Source: Candidatus Mcinerneyibacteriota bacterium (GTDB lineage Bacteria > AUK180 > JAQVHJ01). Taken from it: a stretch of DNA of 16,274 nt. The notes beneath the pieces are model-generated. The model had not been told where the DNA came from. It ran no database searches and saw only the letters and a program-made list of their open reading frames with translations. The stretch spans positions 1 to 16,274 of the forward strand of contig DAOVMD010000017.1 of the NCBI GenBank assembly GCA_030630935.1. The letters are read 5' to 3'. Positions 1 to 7,973 of this stretch are shown piece after piece (within the stretch, counting starts at the first letter, position 1; each line of letters starts with the position of its first letter). Position numbers and translations under genes: made by a program.

Positions 1-11
1 AACAGAAGTCA

Positions 12-249
12 TCCCGTCGGGACAATGACACTCGGACGTTCTCTTTTAAAGCGAGATTGCCGCGTCATTCACTTTGTTCAATTCGGACGCAAGCTAGATT
101 TCACTTCGTTTCGATGCGCAATGACAATCTTACATTTGGATATTATCAAAGGTAAAAAGATCAGATTGCCACAACATTTTCTTCATAAACTCCGAAAATA
201 TTTCGCAATGACAAATAATGTTGCTTTTGGACAGCCACCTTGTCATTGT
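12..249. repeat. Intergenic repeat element with nested attgc...gcaat units
   Basis: This stretch has no credible gene. It holds a small hairpin (tccc-gtc-ggga, 12-22) and two units that begin with agattgcc (54-61 and 163-170) and end with gcaatgaca (118-126 and 205-213), so each unit is bounded by attgc/gcaat inverted ends. The outer copies acaatgaca (22-30) and tgtcattgt (241-249) are an exact 9-bp inverted repeat. Short repeats of this style, with gcaatgac ends, recur between genes in many bacterial genomes, and I infer that this is a degenerate, non-autonomous intergenic repeat. No transposase gene is visible. A 76-codon open frame through it (25-255) follows the repeat and has no protein character. 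Confidence 0.6.
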
Positions 250-306
250 ACATGAACGGCTTTAATAATCCTACTTCACACATTACATTATCTTCTTTTA
301 AATTAC

Positions 307-336
307 TTGACTTTAATAATTTTATTATGTTATAAT
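307..336 (+). promoter_or_regulatory. Sigma-70 promoter of the long operon
   Basis: A -35 box TTGACT (307-312) and a perfect -10 box TATAAT (331-336) are separated by 18 bp. The predicted start point is near 343, giving a leader of about 40 nt before the kdsD start at 383. It is the only strong promoter I see ahead of the 17 collinear genes. A 6-bp dyad (tattat/ataata, 323-337) overlaps the -10 box, but in such AT-rich DNA this may be chance. Confidence 0.7.
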
Positions 337-382
337 AGTATATATAAATGTTGGTATAAAAATTGTAAAGGACAACTACCTT

Positions 383-1384
383 ATGGAAATTAAAAATAAA
401 GAGAAGGTTATAAAAATTGCAAAGGATGTACTTGAATTAGAGAGTCGATCGATTAAGGATCTTCAAGCTCGACTTGATAATAGATTCATTAAATCGCTTG
501 AGATAATATTAAATACTCCCGGTCGCATTATTCTTACAGGTATGGGTAAGTCAGGGATTCTTGGGAAAAAGATTGCTTCAACTTTTGCAAGTACCGGCAC
601 ACCGGCTTTTTTCCTTCATCCTGGAGAAGGAGCCCATGGTGACCTTGGAATGTTGATGAAAGGTGATTCAATAATTGCAATTTCTTATAGTGGTGAAACC
701 AATGAAATCAGGATGCTTCTTCCAGTAATCAAGGAACTGAACCTTCCATTTGTTCTTATTACAGGTGATGTTAATTCATCCCTTGCTAAGAGTGCAGATG
801 TCATTCTTGATATTCACATTGAAAAAGAAGCTTCTCCATTTGGCTTAATTCCTACTTGCAGCATTGCTGCAACCCTTGGAATTGGTGATGCATTGGCTAT
901 TTCTCTTCTTCATTTAAAAGGATTTAAGAAGGAGGACTTTGCAGTAATTCACCCCAGCGGGACATTAGGTTATATTTTAAATTTAAAAATTTCAGATTTT
1001 ATGCATAGTGGAGATGATATTCCAATTATTTCAGAGACTTTTTCATTAAAAGAGGCGCTATTTGAGATCACACGTAAGGGTTTCGGATTTACTTTAGTAG
1101 GCGAAAAAGCTGATATAAAGGGTATTATTACAGACGGAGATATTAGGAGACTCTTAGAGAAGAATGAAAACATTTTAAGTCTTAGTTCCGGTGAGGTTAT
1201 GACTAAAAATCCGAAGACCATTCTATTTAACAGGACAATTTCGGATTCAATTGAATTAATGGAGAAGTTTTCAATTACATCATTAATAGTAACCGGTACA
1301 AACAAAGAGTTATTGGGAATTGTTCATTTACATGATCTTTTAGGTCGGGGGAAAATAAAAATAGGATTTAGTAATGAGACCTAA
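383..1384 (+). CDS. kdsD: Arabinose-5-phosphate isomerase (KdsD/KpsF)
   Basis: It interconverts D-ribulose 5-phosphate and D-arabinose 5-phosphate in the cytoplasm, the first step of Kdo synthesis for the LPS inner core. The 333 residues match the full family length: an SIS sugar-phosphate isomerase domain (about 30-200) followed by two CBS domains (about 206-262 and 270-325). Visible motifs are GMGKSG (53-58), the phosphate-binding SYSGET (101-106), EASPFGLIPTCS (149-160) and HPSG (190-193); K56, E149 and H190 correspond to residues implicated in catalysis in E. coli KdsD. The ATG is preceded by aaaggac (367-373) and is first in the operon behind a sigma-70 promoter. It overlaps kdsC, the gene acting later in the same pathway, by 11 nt. 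The kdsA and kdsB genes are not in the window. Confidence 0.96.
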   Translation: MEIKNKEKVIKIAKDVLELESRSIKDLQARLDNRFIKSLEIILNTPGRIILTGMGKSGILGKKIASTFASTGTPAFFLHPGEGAHGDLGMLMKGDSIIAISYSGETNEIRMLLPVIKELNLPFVLITGDVNSSLAKSADVILDIHIEKEASPFGLIPTCSIAATLGIGDALAISLLHLKGFKKEDFAVIHPSGTLGYILNLKISDFMHSGDDIPIISETFSLKEALFEITRKGFGFTLVGEKADIKGIITDGDIRRLLEKNENILSLSSGEVMTKNPKTILFNRTISDSIELMEKFSITSLIVTGTNKELLGIVHLHDLLGRGKIKIGFSNET

Positions 1385-1901
1385 ATTTGCAAAAATCAAA
1401 TTATTACTTTTAGATGTTGATGGTGTTTTAACAGATGGTAAGATTTATATGGGTACCGAAGGCGAATTATTTAAAGCGTTCAATGCCCGTGATGGTCTTG
1501 CAATAAAAATTGCGATAAAGAACGGACTTGAAATTGGTCTTTTATCCGGGAGATATTCCAAAATCACCGAGAATCGCGCGACAGAACTAGGTATAGAAAG
1601 AGTTTATTTAGGGTATAAGAATAAATTAGAGGTTTTTAAGAAATTAATTGAGGAGGAGGAATATAAGGTTGAGGAGATTGCTTTTTGCGGTGATGATATA
1701 ATTGATATTCCCATTCTTAAGAAAGTTGGGGTACCAATTTCTGTTGCCAATGCCGCTGAAGAAGTTAAGCGTGTTTCAGATTTTATTTCAGGCAGTAAAG
1801 GTGGTGAGGGAGCTGTGTATGAGATAATTAAAACCATCTTAACAGCGAAGAATATCTGGGAAGATGCAGTCGAGAATTTTATTAAGAATCTTTTAGAGTA
1901 A
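1374..1901 (+). CDS. kdsC: 3-deoxy-D-manno-octulosonate 8-phosphate phosphatase (KdsC)
   Basis: It removes phosphate from Kdo 8-phosphate to give free Kdo, which is then activated for LPS assembly. The 175-residue protein is a compact HAD-superfamily phosphatase without a cap domain, usual for KdsC tetramers. Motif I is DVDGVLTDG (14-22) with nucleophile D14 and acid/base D16; motif II is LLSGR (56-60); the motif III lysine lies in GYKNK (80-84); motif IV is GDDIIDIP (106-113), binding Mg2+. The C-terminal GGEGAVYE (143-150) is the family tail that reaches a neighbouring active site. The start lies inside the end of kdsD with an AGGA (1363-1366) seven bases upstream, so translation is probably coupled. 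Confidence 0.96.
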   Translation: MRPKFAKIKLLLLDVDGVLTDGKIYMGTEGELFKAFNARDGLAIKIAIKNGLEIGLLSGRYSKITENRATELGIERVYLGYKNKLEVFKKLIEEEEYKVEEIAFCGDDIIDIPILKKVGVPISVANAAEEVKRVSDFISGSKGGEGAVYEIIKTILTAKNIWEDAVENFIKNLLE

Positions 1902-1903
1902 GA

Positions 1904-2782
1904 ATGTTAAGAAGCTTGAAAAAGAGATTAAAAAAAGAATCAGCATATTACCTCATGCTTTTTTTAATATATATAGGCTCTTTAATTCCACGGAGTTTGG
2001 TATTACCACTTGGAAAATTAATAGGTTTTGCTGCTTATAAACTTCTACCTAAGCCACGACGTAAGGCACTAAAGAATTTAAATTCTGCTATTGGAATGAA
2101 ATTTAATGCTGAAGAAATCCATGAAATATGTAGAAGGAATTTCGAACATTGGGCAATTTCGCTATTTGAAGTGATTGGTTTGTTAAAAGTTAAAACAGTG
2201 CAGGACCTTAATTCAAAAGTAAAGGTGCGTAACCTGGAATTATTAAATGAATCATTGAAAGATGGAAAGGGAGTAATTCTTTTAACCCCTCATCTTGGAA
2301 ATTGGGAGATTGCTGCAGCTTACTTATCGTTAATGGGCTATAAATTTGCGGTTCTTGCAAAGGAAGTCTATGATTTAAGGCTAAATAGTATACTTCTGAA
2401 GATTAGAGGTGGACGAAAAATTGTCAATATTCCAAGAGATTCCATCTTCACAGCGGTAAAGTATTTAAAAACCGGATATATTTTAGGTATTTTACCTGAC
2501 CAGGCAACTAATGTAAGTGGAATTTATATTAATTTTTTCCATAAACCGGCATATACTCCGATTGGTCCTGCAAAACTTTCTATAAAAACTAAGATCCCGA
2601 TGTTACTATTTTATAACTATCGAGATGCTGGAGGAAAAATCAATATTGTTTTTGATTCTATACTTGAAAATTATTCTAATGAAGAAGAATTAACCTTAAA
2701 ATGGTCCAGGAAATTTGAAGAATATATCTTGAGGTTTCCTGAACAATGGGTCTGGCTGCATGATCGCTGGAAAAAGATTTAA
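1904..2782 (+). CDS. lpxL: Lysophospholipid/lipid A acyltransferase, LpxL (HtrB) family
   Basis: The family transfers a secondary acyl chain to the Kdo-lipid A precursor at the inner face of the inner membrane. The 292 residues begin with a basic segment and a hydrophobic anchor (about 16-46). The catalytic H-x4-E motif is HLGNWE (H130, E135), followed by PDQ (198-200) and the C-terminal [13 protein letters not shown], which is strongly typical of LpxL/LpxM proteins. It starts 2 nt after kdsC and its end overlaps lptC by 23 nt, so it belongs to the LPS part of the operon; in E. coli this gene is not in the kds-lpt block. The family is certain; the LpxL rather than LpxM assignment, and which acyl position is modified, is inferred. 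The symbol is provisional. Confidence 0.88.
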   Translation: MLRSLKKRLKKESAYYLMLFLIYIGSLIPRSLVLPLGKLIGFAAYKLLPKPRRKALKNLNSAIGMKFNAEEIHEICRRNFEHWAISLFEVIGLLKVKTVQDLNSKVKVRNLELLNESLKDGKGVILLTPHLGNWEIAAAYLSLMGYKFAVLAKEVYDLRLNSILLKIRGGRKIVNIPRDSIFTAVKYLKTGYILGILPDQATNVSGIYINFFHKPAYTPIGPAKLSIKTKIPMLLFYNYRDAGGKINIVFDSILENYSNEEELTLKWSRKFEEYILRFPEQWVWLHDRWKKI

Positions 2783-3368
2783 ACTTATTTTACTTTTTTC
2801 TCTTATTGTATTCATTTCATCCGGGTGTGGAGATATTGGTTTAGATGAACCATTCCGGGACGATTTAAAGGAAATAGATTATCAGATTTCTGGTTTTGAA
2901 CTGAAATATTATAAATTTGGTGAATTAAGTTGGATTTTCTGTGCTGATACAGTTGTTGTCCCAATAAGTGAAGAATTTGATTCCAAAGAAGATACAAGAG
3001 TTTTTTCTATTGATAAAGGTTTTAATTCAGCAGAAGTTGTTGAGATTAGTTTTTTTAAAAATGAAAAGCTTACATCAAAGTTATATGCTGATCGAGGGGA
3101 ATATTATGTTCTAAGCGGCAACCTGATTGCTGAAGGGAATGTCGTTGTCGAATCAGCTGATAAAGATAAATTGCTTACATCAAAACTATGGTGGATGGAA
3201 TTTGTCGAGCAGTTCTGGACAGATCGTGAAGTTGAGATTATCAGGCTTAAAGATAACTCCAAAATTAGAGGAGTTAGATTAAAATCTGATCGCATGTTAA
3301 AAGATGTCAGAATTGATAAGCATATTGAAACAGTTATTTACAAACCAAAAGAGAAAGCAAATGAATGA
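2760..3368 (+). CDS. lptC: LPS export protein LptC, lipoprotein-type
   Basis: LptC joins the LptBFG transporter in the inner membrane to the periplasmic bridge that carries LPS to the outer membrane. The 202-residue protein has a basic n-region (K5, R6, K8), a hydrophobic core and SSGC ending at C23, a lipobox-like site though with Ser rather than Leu at -3. E. coli LptC keeps an uncleaved TM anchor instead. The rest is beta-rich, with the usual progression: [20 protein letters not shown], then [13 protein letters not shown], then LLTSKLWW and a final [13 protein letters not shown]. The gene overlaps lpxL by 23 nt and lptB by 8 nt. No lptA lies between it and lptB. It is recognised by its repeat pattern and context; sequence identity in this family is always low. 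Confidence 0.85.
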   Translation: MIAGKRFKLILLFSLIVFISSGCGDIGLDEPFRDDLKEIDYQISGFELKYYKFGELSWIFCADTVVVPISEEFDSKEDTRVFSIDKGFNSAEVVEISFFKNEKLTSKLYADRGEYYVLSGNLIAEGNVVVESADKDKLLTSKLWWMEFVEQFWTDREVEIIRLKDNSKIRGVRLKSDRMLKDVRIDKHIETVIYKPKEKANE

Positions 3369-4110
3369 TAAAGCCAATATTGAGCCCAAACAACATTTAA
3401 GAACCGAAGGTCTTGTTAAGGTTTACGATAAGAGGCAAGTGGTAAGCAATGTCAGCATTGACGTATTTAGTGGTGAGGTAGTGGGGCTACTAGGACCAAA
3501 TGGTGCTGGAAAAACGACAACTTTTTATATGGTGGTGGGATTAATCAAGCCTTTGTCCGGGAAAATATTTTTTAATGAGAAAGATATTACAGGTCTCCCA
3601 ATGTATAAGCGTGCACAGATTGGTATTGGTTATTTACCTCAGGAATCATCAATATTCCGCAAGTTATCCGTTGAAGATAATATACTTGCGATACTTGAGA
3701 TGCTTCCGTTAACAGCGCAAGAGCGAATGATTCGTCTTGAGGACTTGCTTCAGGAACTTAAAATTAATCATGTAAGGAAGAGTAAAGGTTATATGTTATC
3801 AGGCGGAGAACGCCGGAGAGCAGAGATCACTCGTACTCTGGTTACATCGCCTTCCTTTATTCTTTTAGACGAGCCATTTGCGGGTGTTGACCCGATTGCG
3901 GTTTTAGATATTCAGGATATTATTAGTGAGCTTAGGAAAAAGGGAATAGGTATATTAATTACAGACCATAATGTACGCGAGACGCTTGAGATAACAGATA
4001 GATCATATATTATGAATGAAGGTCAAATTCTTGTTTCAGGTTCAAAAGCAAAGATAATTGACGATCCTATTGCACGTAAGATTTATTTAGGTGAGAAATT
4101 TACAATGTAA
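3361..4110 (+). CDS. lptB: LPS export ABC transporter ATPase LptB
   Basis: This cytoplasmic ATPase dimer powers extraction of LPS from the inner membrane with LptF and LptG. Its 249 residues form one ABC domain: Walker A GPNGAGKT (45-52), Q-loop Q94 in GYLPQE, signature LSGGE (146-150), Walker B FILLDEP (166-172) with catalytic E171, and switch H203 in TDHNV. FAGVDP after Walker B and the short C-terminal tail are typical of LptB rather than of amino-acid ABC ATPases. I start it at ATG 3361, which gives the usual length and an 8-nt overlap with lptC; the in-frame ATG at 3304 would add 19 residues lying wholly within lptC and matching nothing expected. The lptF and lptG genes are not in the window, as is common. 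Confidence 0.95.
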   Translation: MNDKANIEPKQHLRTEGLVKVYDKRQVVSNVSIDVFSGEVVGLLGPNGAGKTTTFYMVVGLIKPLSGKIFFNEKDITGLPMYKRAQIGIGYLPQESSIFRKLSVEDNILAILEMLPLTAQERMIRLEDLLQELKINHVRKSKGYMLSGGERRRAEITRTLVTSPSFILLDEPFAGVDPIAVLDIQDIISELRKKGIGILITDHNVRETLEITDRSYIMNEGQILVSGSKAKIIDDPIARKIYLGEKFTM

Positions 4111-4122
4111 GCCGGAGTTAAT

Positions 4123-5550
4123 ATGGCAAAAAAGCAGAATTTAAATTTACGCATTACTCAGAAGTTAGATCAAAGAATTGCACCCATGCTGATTCAAACT
4201 ATGAAGATTCTTCAACTTTCAACTGTTGAATTAGTTGAGCATATTCAGGAGGAGTTGGAATCTAATCCGTTTATTGAGGTTATTGACACTAGGGAAGATA
4301 ATGAAGAAGTCAAACCAATGAAGGAAGAGATGGAGAATAAGTTCCCGATTAATATTGATTGGATGGAAGATTACTTTCATAAATCCCAGGATATTCGTTA
4401 TTTTCAACCTGATGAATATGACAGCAGCTTTTATGAGAATGTACTTACTGAAACTCCTAGTTTACAGGAGCATTTAATTTGGCAATTACGCTTGTTCACT
4501 TCTGATGACCGAATTCTCAAGATCGCAGATTTCTTAATCTGGAATATTACGGAAGACGGTTTTCTTCAAATGTCAAACTATGAAATATTGGAATATTTAA
4601 AGGCTGATGTTCCGGAAATCACGATAGAAGAGATTGAAAAGATAATTAAGTTAGTTCAGGGATTTGAACCTTATGGTATTTGTGCGAGGAATGTTCAAGA
4701 ATCGCTTCAAATTCAATTGACTTTTATTGGACTTAAAGATTCTTGGGCATATCAGATTGTCGCAGAATATTATAGTTACTTAATTTCCAATAAGGTAAAT
4801 GAGGTAGCAGGATTATTAAATATTACAGAAGAAGCATTGAAGAAGGCAGTTGATATAATCTCCACCCTGGAGCCTTCACCCGGCAGGGAATATACGGATG
4901 AAGCACCAACCTATGTGATCCCGGATGTAATAATTCAGAATGTAGAGAATAAATATGAAATCATTTTGAATGAAAAAGATATCCCGCCGATTCGTATTTC
5001 TCCTTTTTATAGGAAGATTTTATTTGAAAAGAAGGAAGGAAATATGAATTCTGAACAGAAGGAATATATCTATACTAAGTTAAATAATGCACTTCTTTTA
5101 CTAAAGGGAATAGATCAGCGGCGGAAGACATTATGGAAGGTTACTGAAGCGATTTTCAAGATCCAAAAGAATTTTCTCAAAGAAGGCCTTTCATCTATCA
5201 AGCCTCTTACTCTTAAGGAAATTGCGGAGATGATTCAGATGCATGAAGCAACGGTAAGCCGTGTTACCAGGAATAAATATGTTCAGACACCTAAAGGAAT
5301 CTACAGGTTGAAATATTTCTTTTCCAGCAAACTCCAAACAGAAGACGGAGAAGATATCTCTTCAAAAGTGGTTAAAGAGAAGATTAAAGATATAGTTTTT
5401 GATGAACGGAAGATCTCGCCTTTGAGTGACAAAAGGATTGCGGAGAAACTTAATTCCGATTTTGGAATCAAGATTTCTCGTCGAGCAATCACAAAATATC
5501 GAGAACAAATGGGGATATTAGCCTCATATTTAAGAAAGGAAAAACTTTAA
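4123..5550 (+). CDS. rpoN: RNA polymerase sigma-54 factor (RpoN)
   Basis: RpoN directs RNA polymerase to -24/-12 promoters that need ATP-driven enhancer-binding activators. The 475-residue protein has the full architecture: region I (about 8-50) with QTMKILQLSTVELVEHIQEELESNPF-type sequence that contacts activators, an acidic linker (about 52-110), the core-binding region (about 112-300), a helix-turn-helix (LTLKEIAEMIQMHEATVSR, 362-380) and the RpoN box SRRAITKYRE (452-461, consensus ARRTVTKYRE) that reads the -24 element. GGAG (4114-4117) sits five bases before the start. It follows lptB by 12 bp and precedes hpf, the conserved Gram-negative order. No enhancer-binding protein and no convincing -24/-12 site is present in the window. 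Confidence 0.97.
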   Translation: MAKKQNLNLRITQKLDQRIAPMLIQTMKILQLSTVELVEHIQEELESNPFIEVIDTREDNEEVKPMKEEMENKFPINIDWMEDYFHKSQDIRYFQPDEYDSSFYENVLTETPSLQEHLIWQLRLFTSDDRILKIADFLIWNITEDGFLQMSNYEILEYLKADVPEITIEEIEKIIKLVQGFEPYGICARNVQESLQIQLTFIGLKDSWAYQIVAEYYSYLISNKVNEVAGLLNITEEALKKAVDIISTLEPSPGREYTDEAPTYVIPDVIIQNVENKYEIILNEKDIPPIRISPFYRKILFEKKEGNMNSEQKEYIYTKLNNALLLLKGIDQRRKTLWKVTEAIFKIQKNFLKEGLSSIKPLTLKEIAEMIQMHEATVSRVTRNKYVQTPKGIYRLKYFFSSKLQTEDGEDISSKVVKEKIKDIVFDERKISPLSDKRIAEKLNSDFGIKISRRAITKYREQMGILASYLRKEKL

Positions 5551-5563
5551 ATCAGGAGGAATT

Positions 5564-6100
5564 ATGGAGATTAAGATTAATGGTAAAAACTTTGAAATTA
5601 CCCCGGCAATTGGGAATTATGCAGAGAAAAGGTTTGTTAAGCTTACCAAGTACTTTGATGGTTTATTGGAGATTCATATTAATCTCATAAAGGAAGGTAA
5701 GGGCAATCATTTTGCAGCAGAGGTTAGTATTTTTGGTGATGGAGTTGTACTTCATTCTGAAGACCGTCAAGAAGACTTATATCAATCAATTGACATGGTA
5801 GTTGATAAACTTGAAAGACAGCTAAAGAAATATAAAGATAAATTAAAAGTTCGGAAGTCAAAGAGTTCATTACGCGGAGAGATGATAAAGCAAGCCTTTT
5901 CAGAGGAGGAAGAATTTACTTTTGGTAATGATAAGGTTATTTTTGTACCACTTAACACGAAACCAATGAGTACGGAAGAAGCTGTTTTACAATTAAAGAG
6001 TTCAAAGTTATTATTCTTAATGTTTCGGAACATTGATTCAAATAAGCTGAATGTGATTTACAAGAGGAACGATGACGTTTTTGCAATAATAACACCCTAA
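5564..6100 (+). CDS. hpf: Ribosome hibernation-promoting factor, long form
   Basis: Long HPF binds the 30S subunit and pairs 70S ribosomes into inactive 100S dimers in slow growth. Its 178 residues split into the N-terminal ribosome-binding domain (about 1-97, starting MEIKINGKNFEITPAIGNYA), a charged linker (98-122) and the C-terminal dimerisation domain (about 123-178) with KPMSTEEAVLQL, FLMFRN and NVIYKRNDDVFAII. The C-terminal domain marks the long form; enterobacterial HPF, also located beside rpoN, lacks it and needs RMF. An AGGAGG (5554-5559) gives it one of the best ribosome sites in the operon, consistent with high protein demand. It lies 13 bp after rpoN and 9 bp before hprK. Confidence 0.95.
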   Translation: MEIKINGKNFEITPAIGNYAEKRFVKLTKYFDGLLEIHINLIKEGKGNHFAAEVSIFGDGVVLHSEDRQEDLYQSIDMVVDKLERQLKKYKDKLKVRKSKSSLRGEMIKQAFSEEEEFTFGNDKVIFVPLNTKPMSTEEAVLQLKSSKLLFLMFRNIDSNKLNVIYKRNDDVFAIITP

Positions 6101-6109
6101 CTATTTAAT

Positions 6110-7066
6110 ATGGAAACTTCAATGTTTGAATATAGAATTAATGATTTAATTGAGGAGATTAAGGAGACACTTACATTAACGCCCCTAACTCTAGCTTCAG
6201 CCCAGGAAAATCGAATTTTAACACCTGAGTTGATTCAACCTGGTTTAGCACTTGCAGGATATTTTGAGCATTTTTACACTGAGCGAATTCAAGTGTTATC
6301 CAAGATGGAAGTGTCATATTTAAATTCAATTTCAACTCATAAATTAAAGAATGTACTTCGCTTCTTTCAGGATTTTAATATTCCATGTTTAATATTAGCC
6401 GGGGGTACTGTTACTGAGAAGCGGATTATCAGGATATTCAGTAAATTTAAAATTAGTTTATTGGAATCAAATACCAACCTCGACCATACAGTTATGACAT
6501 TATCTATGTTTTTACATGAGCGGTTTGCAAAATCTATCTCATTACATGGTGTTCTGATGGATGTTTTTGGAGTTGGTATTTTAATTACAGGGATGAGCGG
6601 AATAGGAAAGAGTGAATGTGCTCTTGATTTAATTGAACGTCGTCATCGTTTAATTGCTGACGACCTGGTAATTGCGAAGCAGCTTCGCGGAACCCTAGTT
6701 GGAGGTTCAATTGATAGCCCGTTAAAATTTCATTTAGAAGTCCGGGGAGTTGGGATTATAAATGTTAAGAAATTATTCGGAATATGCAGTGTTCTTTCCA
6801 AGAAACGTATTGAAACAATTGTTGAGCTGGTTGAGCCTGAAGATGCTCTTAAAGAGGACAGATCTGGGTTAACACAATTATTTAAGAAGGTTCTTGATAT
6901 TAATATTCCCCTGATTCGCCTCCCAACTTCTTCAGTTAGTAATATTGCAAAAACAATTGAGGTTATTGCAATGAGGTATTTAGGTTATACAATAGAGAAG
7001 GGTAAATTAGAAAATTATAACGAGAAACTCATTGAATTGTTTGAGCAGAAGGATAAGCAATCTTAA
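6110..7066 (+). CDS. hprK: HPr kinase/phosphorylase (HprK)
   Basis: HprK phosphorylates HPr on Ser46 with ATP or PPi and removes the phosphate when Pi is high, so that carbon state controls the PTS. The 318 residues have the HprK N-terminal domain (about 1-130) and the C-terminal kinase domain with Walker A GMSGIGKS (161-168), then ECALDLI and HRLIADD (179-185). The signature EVRGVGIINVKKLFG (210-224) and H146 in LHGV are also present. It sits 9 bp after hpf and 16 bp before EIIA. There is no good ribosome site ahead of ATG 6110; ATG 6122, four codons in and preceded by ggaa (6112-6115), is an alternative start. Its target HPr is encoded in the same operon and keeps Ser46. Confidence 0.94.
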   Translation: METSMFEYRINDLIEEIKETLTLTPLTLASAQENRILTPELIQPGLALAGYFEHFYTERIQVLSKMEVSYLNSISTHKLKNVLRFFQDFNIPCLILAGGTVTEKRIIRIFSKFKISLLESNTNLDHTVMTLSMFLHERFAKSISLHGVLMDVFGVGILITGMSGIGKSECALDLIERRHRLIADDLVIAKQLRGTLVGGSIDSPLKFHLEVRGVGIINVKKLFGICSVLSKKRIETIVELVEPEDALKEDRSGLTQLFKKVLDINIPLIRLPTSSVSNIAKTIEVIAMRYLGYTIEKGKLENYNEKLIELFEQKDKQS

Positions 7067-7082
7067 AATATTAGGTTGATAA

Positions 7083-7496
7083 ATGATTGGAATTATTGTT
7101 GTATCTCATGATGGAGTTGCAGAGGCAATGGTGAAATGCTGTGAAACAATTATTGGTAAATTGGATTGTCTTGAAACCATCTCATTCTTTTCTGATGAGC
7201 ATTTAATTGATCTTGAGAAGAAGTTTGATGTAGCTCTTGATAATTTAAGTGCTTGTAATGGTATTTTAATTTTAATAGATATGTTTGGGGGCAGCCCATC
7301 AAATATTGCGATCAAGAAATTATCCCAGAATCCTGAAATCGAGATTATCAGTGGTTTTAATATTCCCATGCTTCTTGAACTGATCTCCCGGAGTAACCTT
7401 GGTGATGTCAAAGAACTAAAAGAGAAATTATTAAATCGCTCGAAAGCAGGGATAATCGATATTAAAGGTCTTATAAAGGAACGTTTAAAAAAATGA
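7083..7496 (+). CDS. PTS mannose-class EIIA component
   Basis: The EIIA(Man) fold takes phosphate from HPr-His15 and passes it to EIIB. The 137 residues begin MIGIIVVSHDGVAEAM, where H9 matches the phosphorylated histidine (His10 of E. coli ManX), and carry DMFGGSPSN (66-74), the family's TDLFGGTP-type active-site loop. The length is that of a free-standing EIIA rather than an EIIAB fusion. It overlaps the EIIB gene by ATGA (7493-7496), which suggests coupled synthesis of the two cytoplasmic components. Many Deltaproteobacteria keep only EIIA of this class beside hprK in a regulatory PTS; here EIIB, EIIC and EIID are also present, so transport is likely. The substrate cannot be read from the sequence. 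Confidence 0.93.
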   Translation: MIGIIVVSHDGVAEAMVKCCETIIGKLDCLETISFFSDEHLIDLEKKFDVALDNLSACNGILILIDMFGGSPSNIAIKKLSQNPEIEIISGFNIPMLLELISRSNLGDVKELKEKLLNRSKAGIIDIKGLIKERLKK

Positions 7497-7957
7497 TTAT
7501 TTATCGAATAGATGATAGACTGGTTCATGGTCAGGTAATAGTAGGCTGGATAAAAAACCTGGGACTAAAATGGCTATACTTAATAGATAATGAAATAACC
7601 GAGAATCAACAGATGATAATGAGATTAACAGTTCCACAGGAAATAGAGTTTAAGATTTTAAATATTGCAAATGTAAAGGATGAAATAACTCGAGATCTCT
7701 CAGATAAACCGGGAATGATATTAGTGAAATCCCCATCGGAGATTCTTTCTCTCTTAGCAGCAGGAGTTAAAATTAAAAAAGTACATATTGGCGGATTGCA
7801 TTTTAAACCTGGTCGGTCTCAATATTGTGAGTTTATCTTCCTTTCACCAAAAGAAGTAGAAGCAATTCGGGAGATTATCTCTCACGATACTGTTGTTATG
7901 GTTCAATCTTTACCTAGCCGTCGAGAGATTCCGGTTGAGAAATTAATTCAAAAATAA
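7493..7957 (+). CDS. PTS mannose-class EIIB component
   Basis: EIIB takes phosphate from EIIA and donates it to the sugar as it leaves the EIIC/EIID channel. The 154-residue protein opens with the family signature RIDDRLVHGQV (5-15); H12 is the phosphorylated histidine. GWIKNLGLKWLYLIDNE and the downstream VHIGGLHFKPGR region also fit mannose/fructose/sorbose EIIB proteins, and the length is complete. Translation probably follows EIIA through the 4-nt overlap; AAGGA at 7476-7480 is 12 bases upstream. The matching EIIC gene is not next to it but starts about 2.1 kb downstream, after the GH57 gene. Confidence 0.94.
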   Translation: MIIYRIDDRLVHGQVIVGWIKNLGLKWLYLIDNEITENQQMIMRLTVPQEIEFKILNIANVKDEITRDLSDKPGMILVKSPSEILSLLAAGVKIKKVHIGGLHFKPGRSQYCEFIFLSPKEVEAIREIISHDTVVMVQSLPSRREIPVEKLIQK

Positions 7958-7963
7958 TATATT

Positions 7964-7967
7964 GAGG
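7964..7967 (+). promoter_or_regulatory. Ribosome binding site fixing the GH57 start
   Basis: GAGG at 7964-7967 stands six bases before ATG 7974. The upstream in-frame TTG at 7962 overlaps this site and lacks its own, so ATG 7974 is preferred. The protein then begins MNKVYFLMAIHNHQP, with the first GH57 motif about 11 residues from the start as is usual. Confidence 0.6.
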
Positions 7968-7973
7968 TACTTA

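Noticed and set aside
25-255. 76-codon open frame on the + strand near the left edge
   Set aside because: It runs entirely through the repeat units, has no ribosome site and its translation looks like translated repeat rather than a protein.
3304-3360. Earlier in-frame ATG for lptB
   Set aside because: It lies deep within lptC and adds 19 residues before the normal LptB beginning; ATG 3361 gives the expected length.
7962-7973. TTG start for the GH57 gene
   Set aside because: It would overlap the GAGG site that serves ATG 7974 and adds only four residues with no support.
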